DNA of 64,000 nt, from NCBI GenBank assembly GCA_038373865.1, contig JAXGGA010005185.1, positions 16,495 through 80,494 of the forward strand, written 5' to 3'. The position numbers and the translations under genes were made by a program. The notes under the pieces are model-generated. The model worked only from the letters and a program-made list of their open reading frames with translations. It did not search any database and had not been told where the DNA came from. This DNA comes from Uloborus plumipes. Lineage: Eukaryota; Arthropoda; Arachnida; Araneae; Uloboridae. Position 1 is the first letter of the stretch. Each line of letters starts with the position of its first letter. Of the stretch, positions 12,786-24,247 are shown one piece after another.

Positions 12786-13651
12786 TCCAGGCTAGAAGAC
12801 CATATACCTTAAATTTTATATATATATATGAGATTTTTTAGTGATTTCTACATGAATTTGAACTGCTGATTCTGAATCCATTGAGTGCCAGACGCTAAAC
12901 CTTGAGCATTTTTGTCAAAATGGCGAAATCCAATATGGCTGCTATAAAAGGTATGAAGCAAATTAATGGAAACGTAAGTGCAACGAAACATATTTTACAC
13001 TTAAAAACGATTGTACTCTTTAGTCAAAATACAATTCTATTGAAAATAAATATTTATGAAAAGTATACGAATAAACAATTTTACCAAATAATAAAATTCA
13101 AGATGTCAACCTAAAAAGTTGTAAGGCTTAATTTTCAGGTATTAATCAATTTTTAAACCGTAATGGACCTGAAAATAGAATGTTTTAACAAAGATAAATG
13201 GTTAAAATGATATGCGGGGATCACAAAAATATGATTTAGCCTAACAATAACACCAAACATATTACTAAAACATTCCAAAATTAAGTTTCGGGATTCTGCA
13301 GGTTTAAACCAATTTCCTTGAAGAAACAAGTTTCTTTTACGAAAGAGCTTCCTGTATTGATACAAGTTGCATGAACGAGGACTTCTCGCTGTTGTGAAAG
13401 GTATTTTTAGCTACCAGTTGGAAGGTATATCCAGCATGTTTGTTTAGTGTTCCACCTTCAGCTCGATTACGGATTGTCCAGATTGACTTCACCCAAATAA
13501 GGGAATGTGCAATCTTTCGATGTTGTAGTTTTGCAAGAATTACAAACTAATAACGTCAAATGCATAGGACTCGGATAAAATTGGCAATTCACAGTCTCAT
13601 TTTATGAGAAAACGTGGCCTCAAAGATTCCACTAAACATTAAGAAGGTTAA

Positions 13652-16020
13652 AACAATGGTTACGTTCGCCGCAAAGAACACTGAAATCTGTGATTCATAT
13701 CATACACCGGACACAGTTATGTTATATGGTTTAAATTATTCATCAAGGGAAAGTCTCATTACAGAAATCATTTAGTCATGAACTGACTCCTCATCCTACA
13801 GCTTTATTTAATGATGACTGAAATAAGAAAGGTCTAAATAAATCTGCACTAAAGTCAAAAGTAAAGGCAGATTTTAGGGTAGGCGATAAGAGCCGTCCAG
13901 AAATTATCATTCTTGGTAAAAGTGCAACATTGTAGGCAGTATCTTGACCCGCAACGCTAGCTGCGTGAGTGATTCTATTGATTGTGTAGAAAACCTTATT
14001 AAGCACGACATACAAATCTTTCTAGCGGTACACAATCTGCTTGAGAGACACCATGAATTCAGCACTACATCACAACGTCGAGCCATACAAGAGAAAAATG
14101 TCGATTGTGTTTTTCAACTTAATGAAAAATCACCACTTTCTAAAAGAGACATCGTACTGAAAGTTTTACCAAATAAGACACAAATAATTAAGTTTGTTGT
14201 GAGCAGACTGTGTCATATCCACAAACCAATGTGTAATTGTTACTGTTACCAATCCTTTTCTGATTAAATTGGTGTTGGAATTCAACAAGCTTTTGTTTCT
14301 CATGAAGAAGCTGATACACTGCGATGCAAAAGTTTAGACAAAATGCAAATATGTGAATAAAAAGAAAACTATTCGAAGAAATGCTTTCAAATTTCTGCTG
14401 CAGGTACACAATACGGTCCCAAATATGTGTCTGGAGTTTTTTAAACTATAACAGGAATCAAATTTTGGATATTACAAAAAACATTTTTTTATATCTTTGC
14501 AAAAGTTTAGACAATAGTCAGATTTTATGCAAATATCCCTTGAAATGTGATTGGTGGAGGAAATGCGGGACTTAATTATTCATTTATGAAGTGCAGAGAT
14601 TGCTGAATAAATCATCAAAATCCCAAAAGCTCTTTAGTTCTCGTGTGAAGAAGATGAGAAAGTTTGGAAGCCGAAATTTGAAAATGAACCTACTTTATTA
14701 ATTTTTTGTTTTTTAAATCGGCTCTAGTATGGTAGTACATTGTTTTTTACTTTGTAGAGAGCAAATTCAGACATGCGTATTGATCAAAAAGTCCAAGAAA
14801 AAATATATTTCTTAAGGATGAAGGAATTGAAAAAACGGCTCAGACTGACGATTCGCCCCTTATCCTACAAAACTCCAACTTGGGTCAAAAACAGCACGTG
14901 ACAGCTTAAGTAGATGAACAACTGAATCGGAATGCATAGAAAAAACAAAGAATTGTGCCTAAGCATTTTCGGACAGAGTGTCCCAAATAAGCCAGATTTT
15001 AATGTGAAAAGCAGCATATGTATCATCGTGACTAAAAAATGAATGGTACTTTCTTTGCTAAAATTATTAAAATTGGGATGGCCTAGATGGATTATAATTC
15101 TTTTTTCGCGGGACTTGAGAAATATCCAATGATCATATGCTGTGCTGTTTTTACCAATAAAATCTGGCTTATTTGGGACACTCTGTCTAAAAAGGTTCAA
15201 GCACAATTCTTTGTTTTTTTTTTTAATGCATTCCGATTCAGTTGTTCATCTACTTATGCTGTCACGTGCTGTTTTTGGCCCAAGTTGAAGTTTTGTACGA
15301 TTAAGGAGCGAATCGTCAGTCTGAGCCGTTTTTTCAATTCCTTCATCCTTAAGAAATATAATTTTTCTTGGACTTTTTGATCGATACGCATGTCTGAATT
15401 TGCTCTCCACAAAGTAAAAAACAATGTACTGCCATACTAAAGCCGATTTAAAAGACAAAAAAAAAAAATAATAAAGTAGGTTCATTTTCAAATTTCGGCT
15501 TCCAAACTTTCTCATCTTCTTCACATGAGAACTAAATAGCTTTTGAGATTTTGAAATGTAATAATGATTAATATATTTTTTTATAAATGAATAATACAGT
15601 CCCGCATTTCCTCCACCAATCACATTTCAAGGGATATTTGCGTAAAATCTGAGTATTGCCTAAACTTTTGCAACAATGTAAAAAAATATCTTTTGTAATA
15701 TCCAAAATTTGATTCCAGTTATAGTTATAAGAACTCCAGACACGTATTTAGGACCATATTGTGTACCTGCAGTAGAAATTTGAAAGCATTTCGTTAAATA
15801 GTTTTCTTTTTATTCACATATTTGCATTTTGTCTAAACTTTTGCATCGCAGTGTATAATTATGATTCACTACTTAGCTAAAGTCAGTAAACTTCCCAAAG
15901 AATTTATAAACCTTCCAAATAAAAGTCAGTCACTTTACGGCAAGAAATTGGGAACTTTCCAGAAACTCTTCTGTTCGGCACTTTTCTGGCTTACCAGGAA
16001 GGCTCCTGGAGCAGTTTAAC
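13652..16020 (+). pseudogene. Decayed HEEADT-type TE gene, split by an insertion
   Basis: In changing frames the plus strand encodes, in order: TFAAKNTEICDS near 13658; SFSHELTPHPTALFND near 13770; KSALKSK; GGSILTRN near 13935; STTSQRRA near 14060; a block ending NKTQIIKFVVSRL near 14200; and FVSHEEAD just before 14315. The order (LTP-P-ALF, a GG block, an RR block, NK..-I-F, then HEEADT) is that of a family of uncharacterised TE-associated proteins in animals, which I believe carries a PIN-like nuclease fold. The frame resumes after the inserted element (IMIHYLAK, then LPNKSQSLYGKK). Several stops and frameshifts show it is dead. Family assignment is from memory of motif order. Confidence 0.5.
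14317..15853. mobile_element. TA-flanked foldback element, CACTGCGATGCAAAAG family, copy 1
   Basis: The ends are CACTGCGATGCAAAAGTTTA and its complement, flanked by TA on each side (14315-14316, 15854-15855), as expected of Tc1/mariner elements. The two halves are complementary over almost the entire 1.54 kb, with the turn at about 15030-15120. Frames found inside (for example 15246-15623 minus, 14865-15206 minus) are mirror images of each other and show no transposase motif. It is inserted in the HEEADT pseudogene: joining the flanks restores the frame through HEEAD. A second full copy is at 43104-44634 and a right-end fragment at 16978-17274. Confidence 0.8.
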
Positions 16021-16977
16021 AAATTGGGTCAGTGCTAAGTCAGAAATTGCTAGCAAATAGCTGAGCTGCTTATAAGTTTGCAATTCTTGCAAAACTACAA
16101 CATTCTTAATGTTAGTGGAATCTTTGAGGCCACGTTTTCTCATAAACATGCGACTGTAAATTGCCAATTTTAACCGAGTCCTCTGAATTTGAAGTTATTA
16201 GTTTGCAGTTCTTGTAAAACTACAACATCGAAAGATTGCACATACCCTTATTTGGGTGAAGTCAATCTGGACAATCCGTAATCGAGCTGAAGGCGGAACA
16301 CAACATAAACACGTTAGATATACCTTCCAACTGGTAACTAAAAATACCTTTGACAACAGCGAGAAGTTATCGTTCATGCAACTTGTATCAATACAGGAAG
16401 CTCTTTCGTAAAAGAAACTTGTTTCTTCAAGGAAATTGGTTTAAACCGGCAAAATCCCGAAACTTAAATTTGGAATGTTTTAGTAATATTTTTAGTGTTA
16501 TTGTTAGGCTAAATCATATTTTTTGTGATTGCTGCATATCATTTTAAGCATTTATCTTTGTTAAAACATTCCATTTTCAGGTCCATTACGGTTTAAAAAT
16601 TGATTAATACCTGAAATTTAAACCTTACAACTTTTTAGGTTGACATCTTGAATTTTATTATTTGGTAAAGTTTTTATTCATATACTTTTCATAAATATTT
16701 ATTTTCAATAGAATTGTATTTTGACTAAAGAGTACAATCGTTTTTAAGTGTAAAATATGTTTCATTGCACTTACGTTTCCATTAATTTGCTTCATACCTT
16801 TTATAACAGCCATATTGAATTTCGCCATTTTGACGAAAATGCTCAAGGTTTAGCGTCTGGCACTCAACGGATTCGAAATCAGCAGGTCAAATTCATACAG
16901 AAACCACGAAAAAATCTCATATTTATAAAAATTTTAGGTATCATGACATTTCAATGGACGCTAGCCTGGACTATACA

Positions 16978-17274
16978 CTATTATTCAGCAATCTCTGCAC
17001 TTTATAAATGAATAATACAGTCCCGCATTTCCTCCAACAATCACATTTCAAGGGATATTTGCATAAAATCTGACTATTGTCTAAACTTTTGCAACAATGT
17101 AAAAAAATGTCTTTTGTAATATCCAAAATTTTATTCCAGTTATAGTTATAAGAACTCTAGACACGTATTTGGGACCATACTGTGTACCTGCAGTAGAAAT
17201 TTGAAAGCATTTCGTTGAATAGTTTTCTTTTTATTCACATATTTGCATTTTGTCTAAACTTTTGCATCGCAGTG
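16978..17274. mobile_element. Right-end fragment of the CACTGCGATGCAAAAG foldback
   Basis: This stretch matches the right arm of the 14317 element from ttattcagcaatctctgcac to the terminal gcatcgcagtg, followed by TA. It starts abruptly a few bases beyond the outer foldback's right end. No left part was found on the other side of the outer element, so it is a truncated copy or a rearrangement product. Confidence 0.75.
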
Positions 17275-17825
17275 TATGTAATTTAAAAGAATGAAGCGAA
17301 GTTATTTTTTAAATGTTTCATACCCTGTTAAAACTACAGGTTGCACAAGGCACCTCTAAGGGTGAAACGTGGAAGCCCCAGCGGCCCCCTCCCCTGAAGG
17401 GTGCCACTTGACTCCCTATGGCTTCCTCGAAAGTGTCATTTGGCTCCATGTGGCATTGGCTTCTATGGGTGTATAATGACAACCCATTGGCGACCCATGG
17501 CACCTTTAAGGTGCCAAATAGGTGCCAGAGAATTAATTCCAAGTCTCGTTAGTTCCTCTATTAAGCTTAGTAATTGCGCAACAAGAACCGTATTGGCAAC
17601 TACTATTCGACAATCGATGAGATGGAACTATACGCACATTCGGTTTATGGGTAAAACATTTGTGCACAACTTCAAATGTACTGACCTAATTTTTTACACT
17701 AATAGAAATGCTGTTCTAAGAGAAATAAAGTAGTGTAATTTAGTTTTCATGCCGTTGGCTATACCCGCATTCTGAATTTAACTTCTGGCAGTTACATGGA
17801 TATGACTATTTAATACGCTTTTATT
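17275..17825. other. GC-richer unexplained segment
   Basis: From 17318 to about 17545 base composition rises sharply and short motifs recur (ggcacc, ggtgcc, ggcacctttaaggtgcc palindrome at about 17499-17515, repeated atggc/tggc). Frames cross it on both strands (17318-17542 minus, 17401-17733 plus) but I recognise no protein. It may be an unidentified SINE-like repeat or an old minisatellite. Confidence 0.35.
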
Positions 17826-18190
17826 AGTTTTGCTTTTGGGTTTGTATGTAACTCTGAATAAAAAATAAATTCACGTTCTTTACAAATAAAAACAATAATA
17901 TATTTAATGCTACTATAAATACTAAAGGCTAAACTATATTACATGTTGATGTATGAGTATTATAAGTGTTTCTATCCTGTGTATGTAACTCTGAATAATA
18001 GATAAAATTCTCGTTTTTTGCAAATAATAAAGTAATATATTTAATACTATTATTAATACTAAATGTTAAACTATATTATGTAAAATATTTTACTTATAGT
18101 ATATGTTGATGTATTTATTATAAGTGCATCTAAAAGCATATTTTTTAGTTTTTTCAAACTAATTTCTAGATTATTTCCAGTAAATCCATC
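17819..18190. repeat. Dispersed repeat (GTATGTAACTCTGAATAA), copy 1, internally duplicated
   Basis: A block starting gtatgtaactctgaataa and running through aaattcacgttctttacaaa, aataatatatttaat, taaactatatta and atgttgatgta occurs twice in tandem (from about 17845 and about 17980) and again at 49460-49700 with the same following sequence (taagtgcat, then taaaagc-tatttttt). The homology is long enough to be an interspersed repeat of unknown class. No terminal repeats were identified. Confidence 0.6.
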
Positions 18191-19986
18191 AAAACTGTAG
18201 CGTGACTGTGGAGTAAGCCATTTTACTTTTAACTAAGTTTCAAATAACGTTTGCAACAAATGTTGATTCATATTCATAGAAATAATAATAATAAAAGCTC
18301 CTATCTTTAAATTCAAATCCTGCTCTTGAAGTTAAAATGTACGATGTGTTGTTTTGTTTGCATATGTTTTCCCAAAACCTTCGTTTACTCTAAAATGTGT
18401 GAGAATGACTTCCTCCACTCTTTATCTGACATCAACGTATACATATATTACCCTTCTGTGCAAACATTCGTAACATTTCATCATACAGGCAAATAATTTT
18501 TTATTGTATAAAAACGCTAACTGTTACGAAATTTTACATGAAATATGACTTACAAATACGTTGAAAATAGTTTCTGCATAAAAATATGTCGTTTTATAAG
18601 CCAATAAAACTCTGAATAAACAACCACGCAGGTAAATATGTTAAGCTTTAAAAATATTTCTCTGAGTTGACTGTGATAAAGCTTAACAACCTAGATAAAA
18701 GCAAAAAAAATAAAACGACTGAAAATCATAGAGGCAATAAAGAGAAATAAGATCCCTTCGTAAAACATTCTTAAGTCCTCTTTGATTCACTACATATTAA
18801 TGCGAAGTATTTTTCTGTTCCACTATTCTAAAAATACGTTTTCCGCAGCATGGAACGATGAAAACGATGCTCGATGTTTATCCAGCAGCATAAAGCTCAT
18901 GTTTTTAATACCGGTATATTTTGTTTTACTGCATGTATTTTCTTACCACGAATTATTTTGAGAATTTCAGTTGCCATTGTTTATTCTCGGTAGTATTTTA
19001 AAACGTTTAAACTGTTAGATTTTTATTCTTATCACTTGCAATCCTTTTCAGCATCAAATTATTAATAAAAATATACTTTTTACATCTAAAATTCAACTAC
19101 AATCGTGGAAGATTTCAACCAGATTTTCATTAGTACTTTTACAAATTAAAAATGTACTATTTGTCATTCGCATGCCTCACTTAAGTGAATCATTTATTTC
19201 GAAAACCCGTCAAAAGCCAAAATTTTTAGCTTTAAGAAATAGTTTATATCATCACATTAAAGTATGCAATTGGATTACGACCCCTTTTATTGAGAGAAAT
19301 ATGTATATATATGTATACAACACACTTAAAAAGTGATTATTATCGACAATTCTAAAAATAAAGGTAAAAATTCCTTTTAGAGCTTACAACTGGACTGGTT
19401 TTTAAAGTAAATTATTAAATTAATACATAATTTTATAACTAATTTTATTCATTAAAATAATGAACCTGGTAGAAGTGTCACTGTAGCTTTTGGCATTATT
19501 TTTCTACTCTAAATCCGAAAAAGTTTGAAGCAAGAATCAGGGACAACTATGAATTCTTACATAAAAACTAATCTCACGTTCTTTTCATGCCAGAAAGCTC
19601 CATTAAACATTGTTCATATTACTCACAACATGCCGTTATGAAGCAAAACCTTCATGTTTGTAATATTATATTAAAGTGCATTATAGAGCCAAAACTACAA
19701 CGTAATTCAGATTTCCTAACTATGCTTTCTGCCCTCCTTTGTCACAATAAAACAAACCACCTAGAAACTTGTGATAATACATGGGGCTTCGGTGGAAATG
19801 CTTCTTTTGTATACTTGGGTAGCGAGTTTAATTCCCTCTGGTGTCTTGGGCATTTTTTCATCACCTTCTTGAATGTAAATCCGTGTTGTGTTAACCTGAT
19901 TACAAATAAAAAACGACAATTGTATTTTCTTCTTAGTTGTCTACTCTCTGTGTTATTAAATTGTACCCCTCATTCCCGCAACTGTG
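18191..19986. other. Unannotated AT-rich DNA
   Basis: No recognised feature. A 155-codon plus-strand frame at 19587-20054 is open for about 137 codons before it runs into the adjoining hAT MITE. It has no recognisable domain, and the last 18 codons are MITE sequence. Confidence 0.45.
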
Positions 19987-19994
19987 CAACACAA

Positions 19995-20155
19995 CAGGCC
20001 CGTCGATTGCCCCCCCCCCCCCTGACTTTGAGAAATCCATGTATTTACATATAAGTGAGCGTAGTTTTTTATGTTTTCCGATGAAATTGCATTGTGTTTG
20101 TACCCTTTGCCCCCCCCCCTCTCTCCCCCTGGAAAAACTTGACATGACGGCCCTG
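19995..20155 (+). mobile_element. hAT MITE with G/C tracts, copy 1
   Basis: Ends read CAGGCCCGTCGATTG at the left and GACATGACGGCCCTG at the right. An exact 8-bp duplication caacacaa flanks it (19987-19994, 20156-20163). The body ctttgagaaatc-atgtatttacatataagtg is shared with copies at 32435, 40014 and 52339. It has no coding capacity. Long C runs (about 13-14 at 20011-20023 and 9-10 near 20110) sit where other copies have G/C palindromic tracts. Confidence 0.85.
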
Positions 20156-20163
20156 CAACACAA

Positions 20164-20892
20164 CCACAACACAATCATAAATAAAGGGAATTTTGCGCTA
20201 AAGCAGTAAAACCGGTAAGAGTCAGGATTCTAAGACAAAAACAGTTTAAAAAATTGACAATTCATGTGTCAGATGAATACAAATATTTTGTTCAATTTGG
20301 GGGAACAATTGTGTTTTCTATAAAAGAGAGCTATGTTATTTTCTTTCATCCTACATAAATTATTATTAAGTAAGTTCACATTTTAAATGTAAAAAATCAT
20401 TCAAATCTTTAAGTTTATATTTATTATTTTTTTAATTTTAAAGTCTACCATTAAAATATAGATAATAGTTACAAAATAAAGAAGAAATTTTAAAATAGGA
20501 AGAGAGTTAAAATAATACAAATAATTAAATTGATATTTTGATGTTGCCATTAAAAACGTGTAACGGTCTTGCAATTTACGTATTTTAAAATTATTATTAC
20601 ATAACCTAGAGTTAAAAATAAGATCTGGAACATAAAAACTATTAAATTTTTAAGCACAACGATTATCGGTCCGTAAGATTCGTCTCCAATGAGCAATATT
20701 ACTGAAACGTGTTATGCAAGAATGTCTGAAAAAGCATTTAAAAGTGAATCAACTTTCTGAAAAAACATCAAAACAAATTACTCAAACAGGATAAAAAAAA
20801 AATGTTAAGTACATATTTACAGGGATGAAAAAATGTGTAAGTACGGCATAACCTCTTTTAATGATCTTTTTTTTTTTAAATCATTAACTTAT
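20164..20892. other. Unannotated AT-rich DNA
   Basis: Low-complexity AT-rich spacer between a hAT MITE and a TA-flanked MITE; nothing recognisable. Confidence 0.5.
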
Positions 20893-21240
20893 TACACTGT
20901 AAAAAATATATGTTGTTTTTATAGTATAATACAGCTAATTTTACAGTAACAAACTTTAACAAGAAGTTCTGTCAAGAAATAAACGAGCCTACTTTCCCGT
21001 ACATCGGCATCGGCATTCTCGCATCTGATCATTATTCTCTTGATCATCTGAGACTGAAAATTATGTCAAACATACCTTTTTAGCACTTAAAGCTGATTTC
21101 GAAAAGCAAAATATACCCCTCTCATCAGATGAAATAGACATGTAAAAAGTAATTAAAGAATAAATAAAGTTTTGTCGCACCTTTTAAAGAGTGTAACTGT
21201 TACAGTTCCTCCGTAAAAAAAAATCCTCCATCGTTTTCAA

Positions 21241-21271
<31 letters not shown>

Positions 21272-21645
21272 TAAATAAATAAATAAAAGTAGTACAAAGA
21301 GCATCAAAACACATTTTATCAAAGAAAGAAAAAAAAAAGGGAAAAAAAACCTCGTCCGTTAATAAAATGTCTCGAATTTCACTTTTAATCCGTTGCCAGT
21401 TGTTAAATACATATAAAGAATAAAATGTTCTCGTGAATGAAAAATTTTTGTTACAAAAAAAATCGTCTGCGAAGAAAAAAAAATAATAATAATAATTAAA
21501 ACAGAACAATTGAATAAATAAACAAAAAATCGTCTGCACAGTCAGTCATTTTTTTTTCTGAGCCTGCATTTCCGCCATATTTGCGGAGTCGGAATCAGAG
21601 TCCTCACAGAAGATTACTCAGAAAAGTACTTTACAAACATTATTT

Positions 21646-21937
21646 CATTTCACAATTCCAGGGTCCCCCGTACCTACCACAGCTTCGTGGTTTAACCGGA
21701 ATAGGGCCCTGAAGGGCGCTCTGTTCTTAATTTTGAACCAGAACCTAGAATCGGGCAAACCCTAGGCCCAGCACCACCAGAGGTATCGTTTCACTTGGAG
21801 GACTTTGTAACCACGACATTTTTAACGCCTCCCAGCCACCATTAATCAAAACGGTGGATCTTTGATCGGCTGGGATTGAACCCGGGTCCCTCCGGACACG
21901 AGTCCGATGCCTTACCGATCGGGCCACCACGGCCCAC
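21646..21937 (-). mobile_element. tRNA-derived SINE, copy 1
   Basis: On the minus strand the head reads GGGCCGTGGTGGCCCGATCGG, with an A-box-like TGGCCCGATCGG and, about 35 nt on, the B box GGTTCAATCCC. The head is followed by a body and a GAAATG-rich tail. The element is flanked by a 14-bp duplication tacaaacattattt (21632-21645 and 21938-21951). Such a direct repeat is the mark of LINE-driven insertion. The tRNA-like anticodon stem TCGGA/TCCGA encloses a 6-nt loop where a real tRNA has 7, so it is not a tRNA gene. Confidence 0.9.
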
Positions 21938-22060
21938 TACAAACATTATTTATCAAAACCATTTTCTTACAAAGTTAGTTTGAATTAAATCCGACTGAAA
22001 GTTCAGGATCAACATTCAACTTAAATTCCCTGTAGACGCTAATGATATATTTTTTTTTTT

Positions 22061-22800
22061 CTGAACGGTTCAATATTGAACGAAAAATGGTTCAAATCAA
22101 AAAGCGAAATATGGGAATGTATGGAAAAGCCTCTCCGAGATCTTTCAAACAAAAAAAAAAAGTTTATTCCATTCGGACGGTTCACTCAAAAGTTATTAGG
22201 TGGGGAAAGGTTGCTTGAACGGTTCAATGTTGAACGAAAAAATGCTCAAATGGAAAATTTAAGTACGGTAATGAAGTATCCTTGCTGAGATCCTTCGAAC
22301 AAAAAACAATTTCATTTAAATCGGACTGTTCACTCAAAAGTTATTAGGGGTGACAGCTTGATTGAGCGGTTCAATGTTGAACGAAAAATTGTTCAAATCG
22401 GAAATGTAAATACGGGAATGAAGTATCCTTGATAAGATCTTTCGAACAAAAAAAAGTTTGTTCAAATCGGATTGTTCACTCAAAAGTTAGCAACGCGGGA
22501 CAGGTTGTTTGAACGGTTCAACTGAACCAAAAATTGTTCAAATCGAAAAATCAAATATGGGAATGAAGTATCCTTGAAAAGATCTTTCGAACAAAAAAAA
22601 GTTTGTTCAAATCGGACTGTTCACTCAAAAGTTAGCATCTCAGGACAGGTTGTTTGAACGGTTCAAAGTTGAACCAAAAATTGTTCAAATCGAAAAATCA
22701 AATATGGGAATGAGCTGTACTCGCCGAGATCTTTCCAACAAAAAAAAGTTTGTCCAAATCGAATGTTCATTCAAAAGTTATTAGGGGGGGACAGACAGAC
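22061..22800. repeat. Tandem repeat, five units of about 147 bp
   Basis: The motif cggttcaa recurs at 22066, 22220, 22367, 22514 and 22659 (spacing 154, 147, 147, 145). Each unit holds gaacggttcaa-gttgaacgaaaaa, gttcaaatcg, a gggaatg-agtatcct block, gatctttcgaacaaaaaa and cggactgttcactcaaaagtta. The array ends in gggggacagacagaccgaccgaccg. Units 4 and 5 are most alike. It belongs to the TIR element around it. Confidence 0.85.
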
Positions 22801-22891
22801 CGACCGACCGACCGACAGACTGACACACAAATTCCCCATCTCAATACCCTACTTTCAAATTTTTAATTTTTCGATATTCATTTTACCTTTT

Positions 22892-22976
22892 TATTTTTTT
22901 AACTTGGCGATATTTTTTGGACTTGGCGATATTTTTTTAACTTGGCGATATTTTTTGGACTTGGTGATATTTTTAC
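22892..22976. repeat. Tandem 21-bp repeat
   Basis: Four units of acttggcgatattttttg/aa occur head to tail (taacttggcgata, ggacttggcgata, taacttggcgata, ggacttggtgata), alternating as a 42-bp dimer. It lies just inside the right end of the enclosing TIR element. Confidence 0.8.
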
Positions 22977-24247
22977 ATGCATTAACATACTTCTAATACT
23001 TCGTCTTTCTTTTATTTTTAACGGGAAAGTAGGCTAAAAATCACTAATTTTACAGTAACAAACTAAAAATCACTAATTTTACAGTAATAAACTGTAAAGT
23101 TTTATTACTGTGCATTTTACAGTTTTAAATTGTAACCTCTGCTGGTACTGTTACGCTGGACTTTTTACAGTATAATACAGCTACTTTTGTAGTAACAAAA
23201 TGTATAATTATAATAATAAACTAAAATTGCTGTTTTACAGGAATAAACTGCAAAATTGCTAATTTGCAGTTTATTACCGTGCATTTTACAGTTTTAAACT
23301 GGAACCCCTGCTGCCAGTATTATTAGGTAAAAACAGCATTTTATTTTTTGCAATGTATAAATAACCAGCGTAAGTAATACTGGCACTCTCAGACAGAACT
23401 TTTTTTTTTAAAGGAAAGTTTAGAGGAGTAAGCAGACGATTTGAGTTCATTTTCAAAACTAAAGTTTCTACTAAAACAGGGTTCTTAAATTATCAGTCGC
23501 AACCCCATTTGGGGTTGCGTAGCAAAATTCCGGGGTAGCGACTTATTTTAATGCCAAATATTTATTACCATTTTATAACATCACTAGAGTTGGCGGAATA
23601 CAGTGGACTTGCAGTGTCTTGTGAGGGTAATGAACAACCTATTTGCTTGATCCGCAATGAATTATTGGCTTCGGGGAGTATGAAACCTACCTTCGGAGAG
23701 TATAATGTTAGATTGATCACCTGCCACTTAAAGCTCAAGAGGAATTTGCTGAGCTTTTGAGTGACTCAAACTTAAAACTACAATTTCAAAAAAAGCCCTT
23801 GACTGAATTCTGGATCAGAACTAGAACTGAATTTCCCACAATCGCTGATATGGCGTTAAATGTACTACTGCCATTCAACACCACATATTTATGTGAAGTT
23901 ACTTTTTAAGCTTTAACACATATCAAATCCCAATATCGTTCAGCATTAAAAAATGTTGAAGAGGTCTTACGTCCAGCAGTTTCAAAAATTCCACCAAGAT
24001 TTGATTTATTATACAACTAGCCGGGTACCCGGCCCTGCCCGGGTTTCGGCCGGGTATGGTGTTTTAGTGACACTCGTTCATGAATTTTTCAACATTAAAG
24101 TGCATATCTATACACACAATGGCTACTTCTGTAAACAATGGCAATTTTTTCTGACTGGACAAACTAAAAAACTGTATTACACACCTTAAATACAAATGCA
24201 AGCTACAAATAATGTTTAGGTAAATCGGAAATGTTATAAGCTTGGTA

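Larger units (their letters stand above)
12786..16973 (+). mobile_element. Foldback element with about 860-bp terminal inverted repeats
   Basis: The left arm (about 12786-13648) and the right arm (about 16098-16973) are complementary along their length. Outer ends read TAGTCCAGGCTAG on the left and its complement ending CTAGCCTGGACTA on the right, so a TA duplication with GTCCAGG ends is plausible. The same short frames appear in both arms in opposite strands (12902-13114 plus with 16658-16846 minus; 13153-13365 minus with 16350-16547 plus). The loop holds a decayed gene at 13652-16020, itself interrupted at a TA by another foldback element (14317-15853). Without that insertion the element would be about 2.65 kb. 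Confidence 0.75.
20986..23035. mobile_element. TIR element with tandem-repeat interior, nested in the MITE
   Basis: Inverted ends AGCCTACTTTCCCGT (20986-21000) and ACGGGAAAGTAGGCT (23021-23035) bound it. The sequence ttttacagtaacaaact of the host MITE occurs on both sides, so the target duplication or flanking duplication is larger than the terminal repeats alone explain. Inside are a minus-strand SINE (21646-21937), an AAT/AAAT run (21237-21288), five tandem units of about 147 bp (22061-22800) and four 21-bp units (22892-22976). No transposase was found. Superfamily not determined. Confidence 0.6.
20895..23355. mobile_element. MITE of the CACTG-AAAAAATG family, copy 2, interrupted
   Basis: The left end CACTGTAAAAAATATATG and right end TTTTTTGCAATG are inverted repeats flanked by TA (20893-20894, 23356-23357). 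The left part (to about 20960) and the right part (from about 23036) match copy 1, including cagtataatacagcta, ttttacagtaacaaact and gcattttacagttttaaa. Between them lies an unrelated 2-kb insertion with its own ends (20986-23035). Net of that, the MITE is about 400 bp. Confidence 0.75.

Noticed and set aside
15246..15623. 125-codon minus-strand frame as a transposase
   Set aside because: It is the mirror of the other arm of the foldback element and has no DDE or helix-turn-helix motif.
19587..20054. 155-codon open frame
   Set aside because: It has no recognised domain or splice context, and its last part is hAT MITE sequence. An opening of this length is not rare in 64 kb on six frames.
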